Part shown: positions 20,946 to 31,099 of the stretch, in pieces
Numbering within the stretch: the stretch's first letter is position 1
How the letters are laid out: each line of letters begins with the position of its first letter
Origin: Schistocerca nitens
Lineage: Eukaryota; Arthropoda; Insecta; Orthoptera; Acrididae
Assembly: GCF_023898315.1 (NCBI RefSeq)
Contig: NC_064622.1
Coordinates: 163,948,178-164,012,177, forward strand
Reading direction: 5' to 3'
DNA length: 64,000 nt
Notes under the pieces: generated by a model
Databases searched by the model: none
What the model saw: only the letters and a program-made list of their open reading frames with translations
What the model was told of the DNA's origin: nothing
Made by a program: the position numbers and the translations under genes

Positions 20946-21312
20946 TTAGAATATTGCTCAAGTAGCTAGAATGTATACCAAATAGAACTAACAGGAAAAT
21001 CTGAACGTGTACCAAGAATTGCAGCACGAATGGTCACAGATTTGTTTAACCTACGGGGGGAATGTCAAGAAAATGCTAATTACCTTGAAATGGTAGGCTC
21101 GTGAAGATGGACTCCAAATATATGTTATGAAAACTTAACCATAAACTTTCAAGGACATCTAATTAATGAGGAATCATAGTAATATATGACAACGCCCTTA
21201 CGTATCTCTCCCATGGGGACTGTGCAGACAAGATTAGGCTAGTTTCGTCATCATATTACGTTTATGGTTGTAGGAGCTGTCATGTGTCTCGAACTTCATT
21301 AATGTAAGAATG
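20946..21312. other. No recognisable feature
   Basis: Nothing I can name between repeat U copy D and the SINE. Confidence 0.35.
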
Positions 21313-21324
21313 ACATTGGTGGTG

Positions 21325-21537
21325 GGCCGGCAAGAGTGGCCGAGCGGTTCTAGGCGCTACAGTCTGGAACCGCGCGACGCTACGGTCGCAGGTTCGAATC
21401 CTGCTTCGGGCATGGATGTGTGTGATGTCCTTAGGTCAGTTAGGTTTAAGTAGTTCTAGGGGACTGATGACCTCAGATGTTAAGTCCCATAGTGCTCCAA
21501 GCCATTTGAACCTTTTTTTTTTTTTTTTTTTTTTTTT
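21325..21537 (+). mobile_element. SINE family A with a 25-T tail
   Basis: Intact A box TGGCCGAGCGG and B box GGTTCGAATCC. The 3' end carries T25, the longest such tail in the window, suggesting a young insertion. The flanks ACATTGGTGGTGG and ACATGGCTGGTGG are an imperfect TSD. Confidence 0.9.
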
Positions 21538-21551
21538 ACATGGCTGGTGGG

Positions 21552-22007
21552 AAAGGAGAGAAACTGTATCGAGAGTAATACTGAGACAATGACAAGGCGA
21601 GGACCACACCAGCAGGCACCATGACGATTAACAGACGCTGGTGTACAGCCAGAATGTTCGAAAACCTTCTGGAAGGTTCTGGAGGGACCTTTAGGAAGAC
21701 CTTAGTAATAATAAGGCAAAGTGTTTCTAGGGGAGAAACTAGAGAAAAAGTCCCTGAAAAAGCAGCAAATAAAAGGCTAGTGGGTGGGAGTATCTTGTTT
21801 CGATCTCGGTCATCAATTTACGGCGTTTGTTAGTAATGTTCAGAAACTTGTTTGTTGTTTATTTTCACTCGTACTATTCGATGACCCCTTCGATATTCAA
21901 TCGACATACATTTGTGGTGCAGCAGTTGCTCACCATGAAACGAGTCACCATCTAATAAATTATGTGCAACAATATAAAATTCGTAGACTTAACATTGTCG
22001 CGTTCTG
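21552..22007. other. No gene; contains a heat-shock-element-like cluster
   Basis: No coding or TE signal was found. The motif cluster is listed separately. Confidence 0.35.
21652..21684. promoter_or_regulatory. Heat-shock-element-like cluster
   Basis: GAAtgTTC at 21652-21659 is followed, 7 bases later, by TTCtgGAAggTTCtgGAg at 21667-21684. That is three perfect alternating NGAAN units plus a near-perfect fourth, in the 5-bp register required by heat shock factor trimers. No hsp-like gene lies within reach in this window, so function is only a possibility. Confidence 0.4.
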
Positions 22008-22125
22008 CATGTATATCTACACTCCGCAAGCGATCTTATGGTGAGTAGCGGAGTGTACTTTATGTATCACTGTGATGTCCCCCCCTTCCTGTTCCAGTCG
22101 CGAATGGTTCGCGGGAACCATGTGG
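22008..22125 (-). mobile_element. 3' UTR stub of the (GTAGAT)n-tailed LINE
   Basis: TATCTACACTCCGCAAGCG and GTAGCGGAGTGTAC are the inverse of the 3' end seen at 2090-2141. It also shares TCGCGAATGGTTCGCGGGAA with the stub at 44.2 kb. The insertion is extremely 5'-truncated. Confidence 0.65.
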
Positions 22126-22670
22126 CAAGAGCGCAGTGTAAGCTACATTTGCGTCAGAGCGCGAGTTGTGGAATGTGATGGCGTGTCGTAGTGGCAGCAC
22201 ACGCTCGTCCTTCTTAGATACTACTTGTTGATATCAGAGCGCACGTGGCCGTAAAGCTTCGCAGGTTGCCAACACAGCACAGCGCAGGCGCCGCCCATCA
22301 GGCCCAGTAAGGCAAGCAGAGACTAGAGTCGTTGCTTTGGCATTTGATGAGGACCTTACTCCTCAGTACAGGGTGTTGTCGACGATATAATCACTTGATA
22401 CCATGCGCCAATTGCATGAATAGTTTGTACATCGCAATAGCATAGGCATATATTTTGAGAATTTGAATACTGTAATCTTAAACGGAAAAAAACATTTGAA
22501 CTAAAAGCTAGTAATGGTTCTCAAGGACTCAGCCTATTGAGAACAGAGAACTGACGGTGTGGTCAAGAGTCGTTAGTACTACTAAAGTTTCATGCTGGAA
22601 TTCTTTTTTATTGAAAGAATGAGGTGAGTATGCGGCGCTACCCAGGTATGTATGTATGCCATTCTTCTAT
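22126..22670. other. No recognisable feature
   Basis: A moderately GC-rich stretch around 22130-22330; no motif I can name. Confidence 0.35.
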
Positions 22671-22975
22671 TAGTCCATCTCCTCCGCTGCCCTCTCTTTT
22701 CACTCCTCCTTCAGCCCCTCTCTTTCCATCTCCTCCACCCCCTCCTTCTGTCCACCACTTCCACCTCCATTCTCTGTTCAACTCCTCCTACCTCTCTCTT
22801 GGCCATTTCCTCCTCCACCCTCTGCCTATCTCTTCCTTCCCTTGTCCACCTCCTCCTCTTTCCTTTCTCTATCCATCTCCGCACTTCCCCTCCCGCTGTC
22901 CATTGCCCACTCCCCTTCTCTCTGTCCATCTCCTCCTACCCCCTTCTCTCTCTACGCTCACCCCAATAGGACGCC
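22671..22975. repeat. Polypyrimidine tract rich in TCC/CTCC units
   Basis: About 300 bp with very few purines on the plus strand. Open frames on both strands here are Pro/Leu/Ser- or Arg/Glu-rich low-complexity shadows. Confidence 0.8.
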
Positions 22976-23174
22976 GGTTGTCCTTACCTCCAGAGAGTTT
23001 CTTTCCAGATTGTAACTAATATGTGTATTCCAAATTAAGTTTAAATTGTTCCAGGGGCTTATGGTGAGTTTTTTTACTCGTGACGTTGCCCGCGTGCGCA
23101 CATTTCAAGTATATTTCGCATAATTTAACATATCTCACACGTATTTGTACGCATATTTCAGTTCTACCTCTAGA

Positions 23175-23389
23175 GCCGGCCAGGGTGGCCGAGCGGTTCT
23201 AGGCGCTACAGTCTGGAACCGCGCGACCGCTACCTTCGCAGGTTCGAATCCTGCCTCGGGAATGGATGTGTGTGAAGTCCTTAGGTTAGTTAGGTTTAAG
23301 TAGTTCTAAGTTGTAGGGGACTGATGACCTCAGGAGCTAAGTCCCATAGTGCTCAGAGCCATTTGAACCTTTTTTTTACTTTTTTTTTT
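23175..23389 (+). mobile_element. SINE family A
   Basis: T-rich tail interrupted by AC. Near TSD ACCTCTAGA/ACGTCTAGA (23166-23174 and 23390-23398, 8 of 9 identical). The variable-arm palindrome is disturbed (CGCTACCTTCGCAGG). Confidence 0.9.
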
Positions 23390-23410
23390 ACGTCTAGAAG
23401 CCACATCTGC

Positions 23411-23750
23411 TGAACTATGTGCTGTAAATAATATAATTTTTCAGGTACAGTCAGTGGTATATTTGGATACTGTATGCGAAATGTGTTCGGATAGAGTTGG
23501 TAGTAAACCCCTTGAAAATTAAAACGCCATGCATGGCGAGGCAGTTTTTCACGGATCTCTGTGTTTGACATCACGTCTCCTGACCCATGTATCGTACAAT
23601 GATATAATTTTTCTGGTACATTCAGTTCAGTGGTACACGTGAATACTGAATGAAAAATGTGACGCGAATGAAGCTGGTAGTACGGAAGTAATAAATTAAA
23701 ACGTAATGATTCACACGGTAGTTTTACTGCAGGAACAGCGAAAATGTAGT
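23411..23750. repeat. Diverged tandem duplication, period about 170 bp
   Basis: Units start TGAACTATGT (23411) and TGACCCATGT (23581) and share ATATAATTTTTC, GGTACA, GATACTG/AATACTG, GGTAGTA and AAATTAAAACG in order. No partner is seen elsewhere in the window. Confidence 0.6.
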
Positions 23751-24280
23751 ATGCGATAAACTTTTTTCCTTTCATCATTTTGTGGGGACGTTATGGAGAA
23801 GCAGTTTCGTTAATTTAATTAAGTGTAGAGTTTATTGCAAGTCTCAAAGTGCTGTCATGCTCGAGTACTGGATAACTGAAGTATGGGTATCAGTGCATAG
23901 TGGGCTGCACTACATCTTCACCTCCACCCCCCCCCCCTCACCCCTTTGATAGGTGATTCTTACTCCGACAGTGATTGTTTACAGAGAGTACGTAATATGT
24001 GTACCAAGTTGGTCTGAAATGGGTGCAGTGGTTTAGGAGGAGACGTGGAGCATACATCCATTTTTATAATGTTTAGGGATGTATCTGTTTAGTTTACGCA
24101 TTCTCATGGAAAAACAAGCAAAGGTACAGTGAATCACTTATTTTCCGGATTTGCAAGAGTCTTAGGCCACAAAAATCTCCCATGTAACATATAATGAGCG
24201 CAGGTTTAAGATGGAGATAACTGCTACGCAGCCAGTACTTGAAGCACCATAGCAGGAAATTTAGTTTCCGAATCATTTCC
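23751..24280. other. No recognisable feature
   Basis: Includes a C13 run near 23930. Nothing codes convincingly. Confidence 0.35.
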
Positions 24281-24486
24281 AAAAAAAAAATGGTTCAAAT
24301 GGCTCTGAGCACTATGGGACTCAACTGCTGTGGTTATCAGTCCCCTAGAACTTAGAACTACTTAAAGCTAACTAACCTAAGGACATCACACACATCCATG
24401 CCCGAGGCAGGATTCGAACCTGCGACTGTAGCGGTCGCGCGGTTCCAGACTGCAGCGCCTAGAACCGCTCGGCCACCCCCGCCGGC
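24281..24486 (-). mobile_element. SINE family A
   Basis: Tail of A10 at 24281-24290. Body and head are complete to GCCGGC. I could not define a clear TSD. Confidence 0.9.
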
Positions 24487-25145
24487 TGGTTGTATTCAGA
24501 CGGTTTCTAAATAACCATTGTACACAAAGACGGCTTGTAGTGGAGACTGAGTAGCTATCGATTTGAGCAGGAATTCACGTCCAGAAATGTTTTTGAGCAA
24601 ACGAAACGAACGCAACACATTGCGTTCCAATCGTTCGGACTGTGGAAGGTGACACTAGCATCAAATGCAGCATGCTACAGGAGTAATGTTCTGGCCGTCA
24701 GCGGAATAAGGAAAAATCGAATATGTAATGTGACACCTGTGTACTGTCCGTTTCGTTTCCCCGTAGTGTTCTGCATTGTTGAAGCATTAGTTGATTCGTT
24801 ACAAATGCTGCCGAAATTCTGTTCGATGCTGGAAAAATGTGCGTTAAGTGGCAAATGCGGAAATCACCAGTGGATGCGGTTTGCCGTTGCCTTCTTCCGA
24901 CCAGTTATAATGTGTGTCCCTGTCTCGTGTGGAAGACTGCGGTGAGTGCTTACACAGCGTAGGTCTGTTATGGATGATAGAGAGAGGGGGGAGAATGGAA
25001 TCCGATGCTGCCGCAATAGTCAGTTCCTCCAGAATTGCGGAAAGCCGAGCCATATCAGAAAAACGCTGCGTTAACCTGCAGTATTGATTCTTCCACAGTG
25101 TTGCAATCTTTGTTTAAGGCTATCTGAAATATCTTTTTTCCTATG
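24487..25145. other. No recognisable feature
   Basis: A 98-codon frame (24649-24945, plus) has no recognisable domain. Confidence 0.35.
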
Positions 25146-25158
25146 TCTGTCTTAGGTT

Positions 25159-25360
25159 CAAAAATGGTTCAAATGGTTCTGAGCACTATGGGACTCAACA
25201 TCTGAGGTCATCATTCCCCTAGAACTTAGAGCTACTTAAACCTAACTAACCTAACGACATCACACACTTCCATGCCCGAGGCAGGATTCGAACCTGCGCC
25301 CGTAGCGGTTCCGCGGTTCCAGACTGAAGCGCCTAGAACCACTCGGCCACATCGGCCATC
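25159..25360 (-). mobile_element. SINE family A
   Basis: The perfect 13-bp TSD TCTGTCTTAGGTT lies at 25146-25158 and 25361-25373. The palindromic arm is altered (CGTAGCGGTTCCGCGG). Confidence 0.94.
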
Positions 25361-25373
25361 TCTGTCTTAGGTT

Positions 25374-25917
25374 ATGTATCGTATGCTCGCTCTGTACTTT
25401 CCTCCGCCTTGTACTTCTACCTCAATCTCCAGATAACTTCGTCCTTTTTTTTGAAGTGTCATCTTACATTGTAAGTTCTATTCTTCCTCTTCCCTTTAAT
25501 CTGTCCTTCCACGAGTCATTATTTCAGGCGATTTCTTCTCAGTGCATGTCTCAGTCAACATATTTTCCTCATTCTCCTCATTTCGACTAACTTACTTTCC
25601 CATCCTATTCTTAGAAGTAGTTCTTCATTTGCCATTCCGTCACTCCACATTTAGCATTTCTCTCCGCAACGACATTCAACGCTATTCACGTACTTTTCAA
25701 CTTTCTTTTTGACTACGCATGATTCGTTGTCTTATAGTAATAAGCTCCAGATAGAACATTTGGCGTATCTCTTCCTTATTTACTTCGGAATTCGTTTTAC
25801 TATTAAAAGACCGTTCACCTTTTGAAAATCTGCTTTACTTGCATGTATTCTTGTTTCCTCCACACGGCTTCCATTTTCTTTCGGAAAACTTCTTAAGTAC
25901 GTAACAGACTGTCTTCC
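25374..25917 (-). mobile_element. Probable decayed RTE LINE 3' region
   Basis: T/C-rich on the plus strand, with a vocabulary similar to the RTE 3' regions nearby and leading to the RT fragment at 26108-26470 in the same orientation. No single motif is clean, so this is inferred from context. Confidence 0.35.
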
Positions 25918-26107
25918 AAAATGAGTTGTCACTCTGCAGAGGGGTGCACGTTGATTTTGAAACTTCCTGGCAGGTTAAAACTTTATGGTGGATTGGGAGT
26001 CCAGCCTGGGACTATTGCCTTTCGCGGGGAGGTGCTCCACCGACTGAGTTATCGAAGCGTGACTCACGAACCGCTCTCATAGCTTCACTTATCTCTTGCA
26101 CACGTCT
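25918..26107 (-). mobile_element. SINE family E fragment with tRNA-like head
   Basis: On the minus strand TAACTCAGTCGGTGGAGCA is a good A-box region, followed by CGCGAAAGGCAATAGTCCC. On the plus strand GAAACTTCCTGGCAGGTTAA marks the family body. I recognise this as a common locust repeat; the B box is not clean. Confidence 0.55.
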
Positions 26108-26470
26108 GTTCAACCTAACAGCTATGGACTTTCCAGAATTTATCCCCGTTCCATACTCTTTTCCTTACTTTTACGATCGTCCCCATCACAGATTGTAGTT
26201 CTCCCTCTGATTTCGCCAAGACCACTTGATCGTCTGCATATTTAATTGTGTTTATTCTCTCTGTTGTTACGATTACGCCTCTTGCTGTTTCTAGCGCTTT
26301 GTTAGTTTCTGAACATAAATATTCAAAAGCGCCGATGAAAAAGAACTTTTGTCCAACATTTCTTACAATATCTGTATAGTAGGCATTTTTTTTTTTTTGA
26401 TTGGCAAAGTAAAATGACCCACTGTAAACAATGCTACTTAAAATCTTCGCCAAACAAATTGGCGTCTGAG
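26108..26470 (-). pseudogene. LINE reverse transcriptase fragment with YADD box
   Basis: The minus-strand frame reads INTIKYADDQVVLAKSEGEL then QSVM, the catalytic box of LINE reverse transcriptases; YADD holds two of the three metal-binding aspartates. The upstream part of the frame is unrelated. A family E SINE fragment separates it from the downstream region at 25.4-25.9 kb. Confidence 0.7.
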
Positions 26471-27039
26471 ATCGCACTCAGCGTGAGACGACGCCTTAAT
26501 CAGTGATGGAAAACTAAATTTTGTGCGCAGGCTCTGCGCAAACTTGCAAGGGATACATGTAGAAGACTGTGATAAATATTCTTCGGTTTCATGGATCATG
26601 TGTCATTCCGTTCCGTATGTAAGAAACCAAAAAGAACCAGCTTCTTTGTTTATGAGGAAGAAATCCTTGTTTTGCCTTGTGCTACTGACGGATGCAGCTC
26701 TTATATTAAATGATGGGAGAATGAGGATATTAGAGAAATGGGCTTCAAGACTGGAAATTTCATCCAAGACATCTAGAGGAAAATAGATTTACAGCGCCTG
26801 TCTGTTGCTGCAAAGTCAGTTGCAGACGTGGTAAAGGAGAGAAGGCAGAAAGCAAGTAACCAGAAGGGAAACTTTGAACGGAGAGAGGACCGTGGGTACA
26901 AATCTGGCGGCTTCTGAAAAGATGACACAAGAGAAACGTTAGACTAAACTTTAGGTTGTATTTCCTAAAAATTGTTTTTTAATGTTATGTACCTTTTCTC
27001 AGGGTCTGTGAAGGTAAGAATTATGAAATTTTGTACGCT
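26471..27039. other. No recognisable feature
   Basis: An 87-codon frame (26523-26786, plus) shows no domain I recognise. Confidence 0.35.
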
Positions 27040-27050
27040 TATTTCTGTAA

Positions 27051-27224
27051 GCCGGCCGGTGTGGCCGGGCGGTTCTAGGCGCTTCAGTCTGGAACCGCGC
27101 GACTGCTACGGTTGCATGGATGTGTGTGCTGTCCTTAAGTTGATTAGGTTTAAATAGTTCTAAGTTCTAGGGGACTGATGACATCAGATGTTGAGTCCCA
27201 TAGTGCTCAGAGCCATTTGAACCA
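27051..27224 (+). mobile_element. SINE family A with the B box deleted
   Basis: The 11-bp TSD TATTTCTGTAA lies at 27040-27050 and 27225-27235, so the insertion is otherwise complete. Between CTACGGTTGCA and TGGATG about 27 bp including GGTTCGAATCC are absent. This copy therefore lacks the main Pol III promoter element. Confidence 0.93.
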
Positions 27225-27235
27225 TATTTCTGTAA

Positions 27236-27547
27236 ACCAAATAAATGTTGTCTCAAGAGTGAATTTCGAAATTCCGAGTGTAAACTGAGATATGGGCCAA
27301 AATGCTTGGAATGTGCATGAATTTTATATTATACATAGAGAATTAGAATTTAAAAAATTAGTGAAATTCTCCTATTCGACATATTCGATAAACCTCGTGA
27401 GAGAAGCTTATTATAAGCAAAGAGGTTAAACAGAGAAAACTTTGTGGAAATCTCTTGAATAGCTTCTGAGAAAGAGGTAGATATAAAATTTTTTCAAAAC
27501 AAATTTGTTAAATTTTATAAAAGAGTTAAATATATGTAATCCAAGAG
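27236..27547. other. AT-rich spacer between two SINEs
   Basis: No feature seen. Confidence 0.4.
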
Positions 27548-27558
27548 ACTTAACACTA

Positions 27559-27762
27559 GCCGGCCGCTGGTGGCCGAGCGTTTCTAGGCGCTTCAGTCTG
27601 GAACCGCGCCACCGCTACGGTCGCAGGTTCGAATCCTGCCTCGAGCATGGATGTGTTTGATGTCCTTAGGTTAGTTAGATTTAAGTGGTTCTAAGTTCTA
27701 GGGGACTGATAACCTGAGATGTTAAGTCCCGTAGTGCTCAAAGCCATTTGAACCATTTTTGA
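27559..27762 (+). mobile_element. SINE family A
   Basis: The TSD ACTTAACACTA/ACTTATCACTA (27548-27558, 27763-27773) has one mismatch. The A box is changed to TGGCCGAGCGT. Confidence 0.92.
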
Positions 27763-27967
27763 ACTTATCACTAAATTTGTTCATTTCTTTTCAAGTATGG
27801 TACAAAATTTAATTGCCGTATCTTCAAAATTGTAGATTTGGTGCATGTTTTAAATATTGTGTGTTTTTCACGAACATCCCCCTGTAAGTCACTGCATAAA
27901 GTCGTGCAGGAGACCTGGGCGCATCTTATATCACTGCTCTTTTTCGGTAGCTAACCTCAACCGATTT

Positions 27968-28036
27968 GTTGTCGTCCAAAATTATATTTGTTGACGTGTT
28001 TCGTGTGCAGCCCATCATCCGAACATTTGCCGAAAT
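27968..28036 (-). ncRNA. Hammerhead-ribozyme-like motif
   Basis: Read on the minus strand: TGTT, then CGGATGA (consensus CUGAUGA with U4 changed to G), a short arm TGGGCTGCACAC, GAAA, a minimal stem III (AC-AC-GT) ending in the NUH triplet GTC, then AACA. TGTT and AACA pair as a 4-bp stem I, so all three helices can form around the core, stem II weakly (GGG against CAC with one mismatch). Hammerheads with very short stem III are known in Penelope-like retroelements and in some orthopteran satellite DNA. The U4 change would reduce or abolish activity. No Penelope RT was found nearby. Confidence 0.45.
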
Positions 28037-28159
28037 AAAATTACTAATTTTACTTAAATGAAAGATCGCCGTTAAATCCCAGTAATATCTAAAATTTGCC
28101 GAAATCAACAGAGTTGTCATGTAAACTGTCGGTTCTGAATTTAACGTACTCGAGCGACA

Positions 28160-28420
28160 TAGAACCGGAGACGCCGGCCGGCAACCATCGCCCCCCAGCT
28201 TTATGGCGCGTGACGGCGGGTCCAGAGACTGCCAAGCTTTTGGTAGGCGGCGGGCGTCCGCAGCTGTCTGCGCCTCTCTGGCGGGGAAACCCGGGACGGC
28301 GGGCCAGCGCTCTAGGAGAATGCAAAAATACAGCCAAATCATGAACTCGGCGCCGCTGGGGAACTTGGAAACCCGAGCAGTGGGATCGCGCTCAACTGGA
28401 GCTCCGCTAGTGCCTCGTAC
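28160..28420. other. GC-rich patch
   Basis: CpG-rich and about 260 bp long, with overlapping open frames in several phases that I attribute to composition. It is less extreme than the island at 18.9-19.6 kb. Confidence 0.45.
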
Positions 28421-28574
28421 AATAAGCAGTGGGGACTCGACGAGGTATTAGCTACGAAGCGCAGCTGTGCAGAAGAAACGTACTGTAGTTGTCAAACCGG
28501 ACACTTCCCAGCGGCTGTTGGAGTTGCGTGGAAGAGACAATTGGTCACAGACCTGTGGCTCTGCCCGAGCTTGT

Positions 28575-29915
28575 CCTATCTGCATCTACATCTACATGGA
28601 GACTCTGCAGATCACATTCAAGTGCCTGGCAGAGGGTTCATCGAACCACCTTCACAATTCTCTATTATTCCAATCTCGTATAGCGCGCGGAAAGAATGAA
28701 CACCTACATCTTTCCGTACGAGCACTGAGTTCCCTTATTTTATCGTAGTGATAGTTCCGCCCTATGTAGGTCGGTGTCAACAACATATTTTCGCATTCGG
28801 AGGAGAAAGTTGGTGATTGGAATTTCGTGAGAAGATTCCGTCGCAACGAAAAACGCCTTTCTTTTAACGATTTCCTGCCCAAATTGTGTATCATTTCTGT
28901 GACACTCTCTCCCATATTTCGCGATAATACAAAATGTGCTGCCTTTCTTTGAACTTTTTCGATGTACTCCGTCAGTCCTACCTGGTAAGGATCCCACACT
29001 GCGCAACAGTATTCTAAAAGAGGACGGACAAGCGTAGTGTAGCCAGTCTCCTTAGTAGGTCTGTTACGTTTTCCAAGTGCCCTGCCAATAAAACGCAGTC
29101 TTTGGTTAGCCTTCCCCACAACATTTTCTGTGTGTTCCTTCCAATTTAAGTTGTTCGTAATTCGAATACCCAGGTATTTAGTTGAATTTACGGCTTTAAG
29201 ATTAGACTGATTTATTGCGTAACCGAAGTTTAACGAGTTCCTTTTAGCACTCATGTGGATGACCTCACACTTTTCGTTATTTAAGGTCAACTGTCTCTTT
29301 TCGCCCCATTCAGAAATCTTTTCCAAATAGCTTTGCAGTTTGTTTTGATCTTCTGATGACTTTATCAGTCGATAAACGGCAGCATCATCTGCAAACAACC
29401 TATGACGGCTGCTCAGATTGTCTCCCAAATCGTTTATATAGATAAGGAACAGCAAGGGGTCTATAACATTACCTTGGGGAACGCCAGAAATCACTTCTGT
29501 TTTACTCGATGACTTTCCGTCAGTTACTACGAACTGTGACCTCTCTGACAGGAAATCACAAATCCAGTCACATAACTGAGACGATATTCCATAAGCACGC
29601 AATTTCACTTCGAGCTGCTTGTGTGGTGCCGTGTCAAAAGCCTTCCGGAAATCCAGAAATACGGAATCGATCTGAAATACCTTGTCAATAGCACTCAACA
29701 CTTCATGTGAATAAAGAGCTAATTGTGTTTCACAGGAACCATGTTTTCTAAACCCATGTTGACTGTGTGTCAATAGACCGTTTACCTCGAGGTAATTCAT
29801 AATGTTCGAACAGAATATATGTTTCAAAATCCTGCTCCATATCAACGTTAACGATATGGGCCTGTAATTTAGTGCATTACTCCTACTACCTTTCTTGAAC
29901 ATTGGTGTGACCTAT
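28575..29915 (-). mobile_element. 5'-truncated CR1/jockey-like LINE
   Basis: The 3' end has the tail CATCTACATCTACAT (plus strand, about 28580-28597), the same repeat unit as the LINE at 1672. The 5' truncation lies near 29915, at the start of the reverse transcriptase domain. The 3' UTR resembles but is not identical to that of the 1.7 kb copy, so the two belong to related subfamilies. Confidence 0.85.
28652..29902 (-). CDS. LINE reverse transcriptase, 416 uninterrupted codons (partial ORF2)
   Basis: RT motifs in order: FKKGSRSNALNYRPISLT (about residues 2-19), HSQHGFRKHGSCETQL, VFLDFRKAFDTAPHKQL (about 82-98), ISGVPQGNVIDPLLFLIYIN (about 138-157), FADDAAVY (about 168-175), LTLNNEKCEVIHM and TKYLGIRI. 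The catalytic Asp of VFLDF and the FADD pair are all present. The C-terminal tail RPLLEYCCAVWDPYQ to FFPRAIRDWNN follows. Upstream endonuclease and ORF1 are missing because of 5' truncation, so the start Met is just the first internal one. It is the best preserved polymerase in the window: no stop or frameshift in 1.25 kb. Confidence 0.88.
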   Translation of the reverse strand: MFKKGSRSNALNYRPISLTLIWSRILKHIFCSNIMNYLEVNGLLTHSQHGFRKHGSCETQLALYSHEVLSAIDKVFQIDSVFLDFRKAFDTAPHKQLEVKLRAYGISSQLCDWICDFLSERSQFVVTDGKSSSKTEVISGVPQGNVIDPLLFLIYINDLGDNLSSRHRLFADDAAVYRLIKSSEDQNKLQSYLEKISEWGEKRQLTLNNEKCEVIHMSAKRNSLNFGYAINQSNLKAVNSTKYLGIRITNNLNWKEHTENVVGKANQRLRFIGRALGKRNRPTKETGYTTLVRPLLEYCCAVWDPYQVGLTEYIEKVQRKAAHFVLSRNMGESVTEMIHNLGRKSLKERRFSLRRNLLTKFQSPTFSSECENMLLTPTYIGRNYHYDKIRELSARTERCRCSFFPRAIRDWNNREL

Positions 29916-30149
29916 GTACAACTGATTGATGATCAGTATCTCATTTATCCTCTCTCCCTATTAACTGAGCATTCAACCCTATTTAAGAAGCTTCCTACGA
30001 CTTATGTACTGCGTCCATGAATGCACATTTTTCTTCCTCTTCTGCACTTCTAGCGTTAGGCATTTGCCTTTTGCTCTTCTCATCTTTTCTTCTGTCTACT
30101 TGGACTTGTTTTCCCTTTAGGTTTGTAGCCTTTGGCTACCATTCCTGCT

Positions 30150-31080
30150 AATGTGTTCATTCCATTTTGTTCTTTTTTCACCAGGCTTTTGACTTATGTG
30201 ATGTTGCTCGCTGCAATCTCCTCTCCTGTGCAGACCTCTTCAGACACAGCACTTGGGCCCAACCTCTTCAGTTACTTGTTGGATATATTCCATTTTCTGC
30301 CTTTCTCTACAACGTTGACCCTCTACAGCTCCGTCACGTACCACGGTAGTTATTCATTGAACACATGTATTGCCATCCTGTTCCTCCTCCTTGCCAGTGT
30401 TTTCCATGTGTTTCTTTCTTCGACACCCTATTCCATATCCTAACAATTTTGTTCGACACCTCAGTCACTGGCTTATCTGTCTACCTAATTTTCAACTTTT
30501 TTTTTTGTAGCACCACACCTCAAATATTTCGATTCTCTTGCATTCCGGCTTCCCCGCAGACCATGATTCACTACCTTACAATGCTGTACTTAAAACTTGC
30601 ATTCTCAGACACTTCTTGTTCAAATTAAGGCCTATGTTTAATATAGGTGGATTATCGTCAGCCAGGAATACCCTGTTCGCCAGTGCTAATTTGCCATATA
30701 TGTATTCCTGCTTCGTTCGCTAAGGGGTATTTTGCTTTAAAGGTAGCAGAATTCCTTAACTTCGCCTACTTCGTGATCAGAAATTTTTATGTTAAGCTTC
30801 TCGCTATTCTCGTTCTGCTGCTTCTCATTACTTTCGCCTTTCTTCGATTTGCTCTCAGTTCATATTCTGTACTCATTAGACTGTTCATTCCACTCACAGA
30901 TCCAGTGATGCTTCACTTTCACTAAGGGTAGCAGTGTCATTGATATTTCATCCTGAATTTTAATTCCACTCCTGACCCTTTGTTTTATTTCCGCCATTGC
31001 TTCTTCAGTATATACATTGAACAGTAGAGGCGAAATAGCGCATACCTGCCCTAATTCGTTCCTAATACCATCATTCTAAA
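30150..31080 (-). mobile_element. Decayed RTE-type LINE 3' region
   Basis: On the plus strand CTCCTCTCCTGTGCAGACCT and later TTCTCAGACACTTCTTG, CAAATTAAGG and AGCAGAATTCCTTAACTTCG follow the order of the RTE copies at 4.1 and 32.4 kb. Continuous translation is lost. Confidence 0.65.
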
Positions 31081-31099
31081 CTTCATTTTATCAGCTATA

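Noticed and set aside
22671..22975. 131-codon frame in the polypyrimidine tract
   Set aside because: Low-complexity composition creates open frames on both strands.
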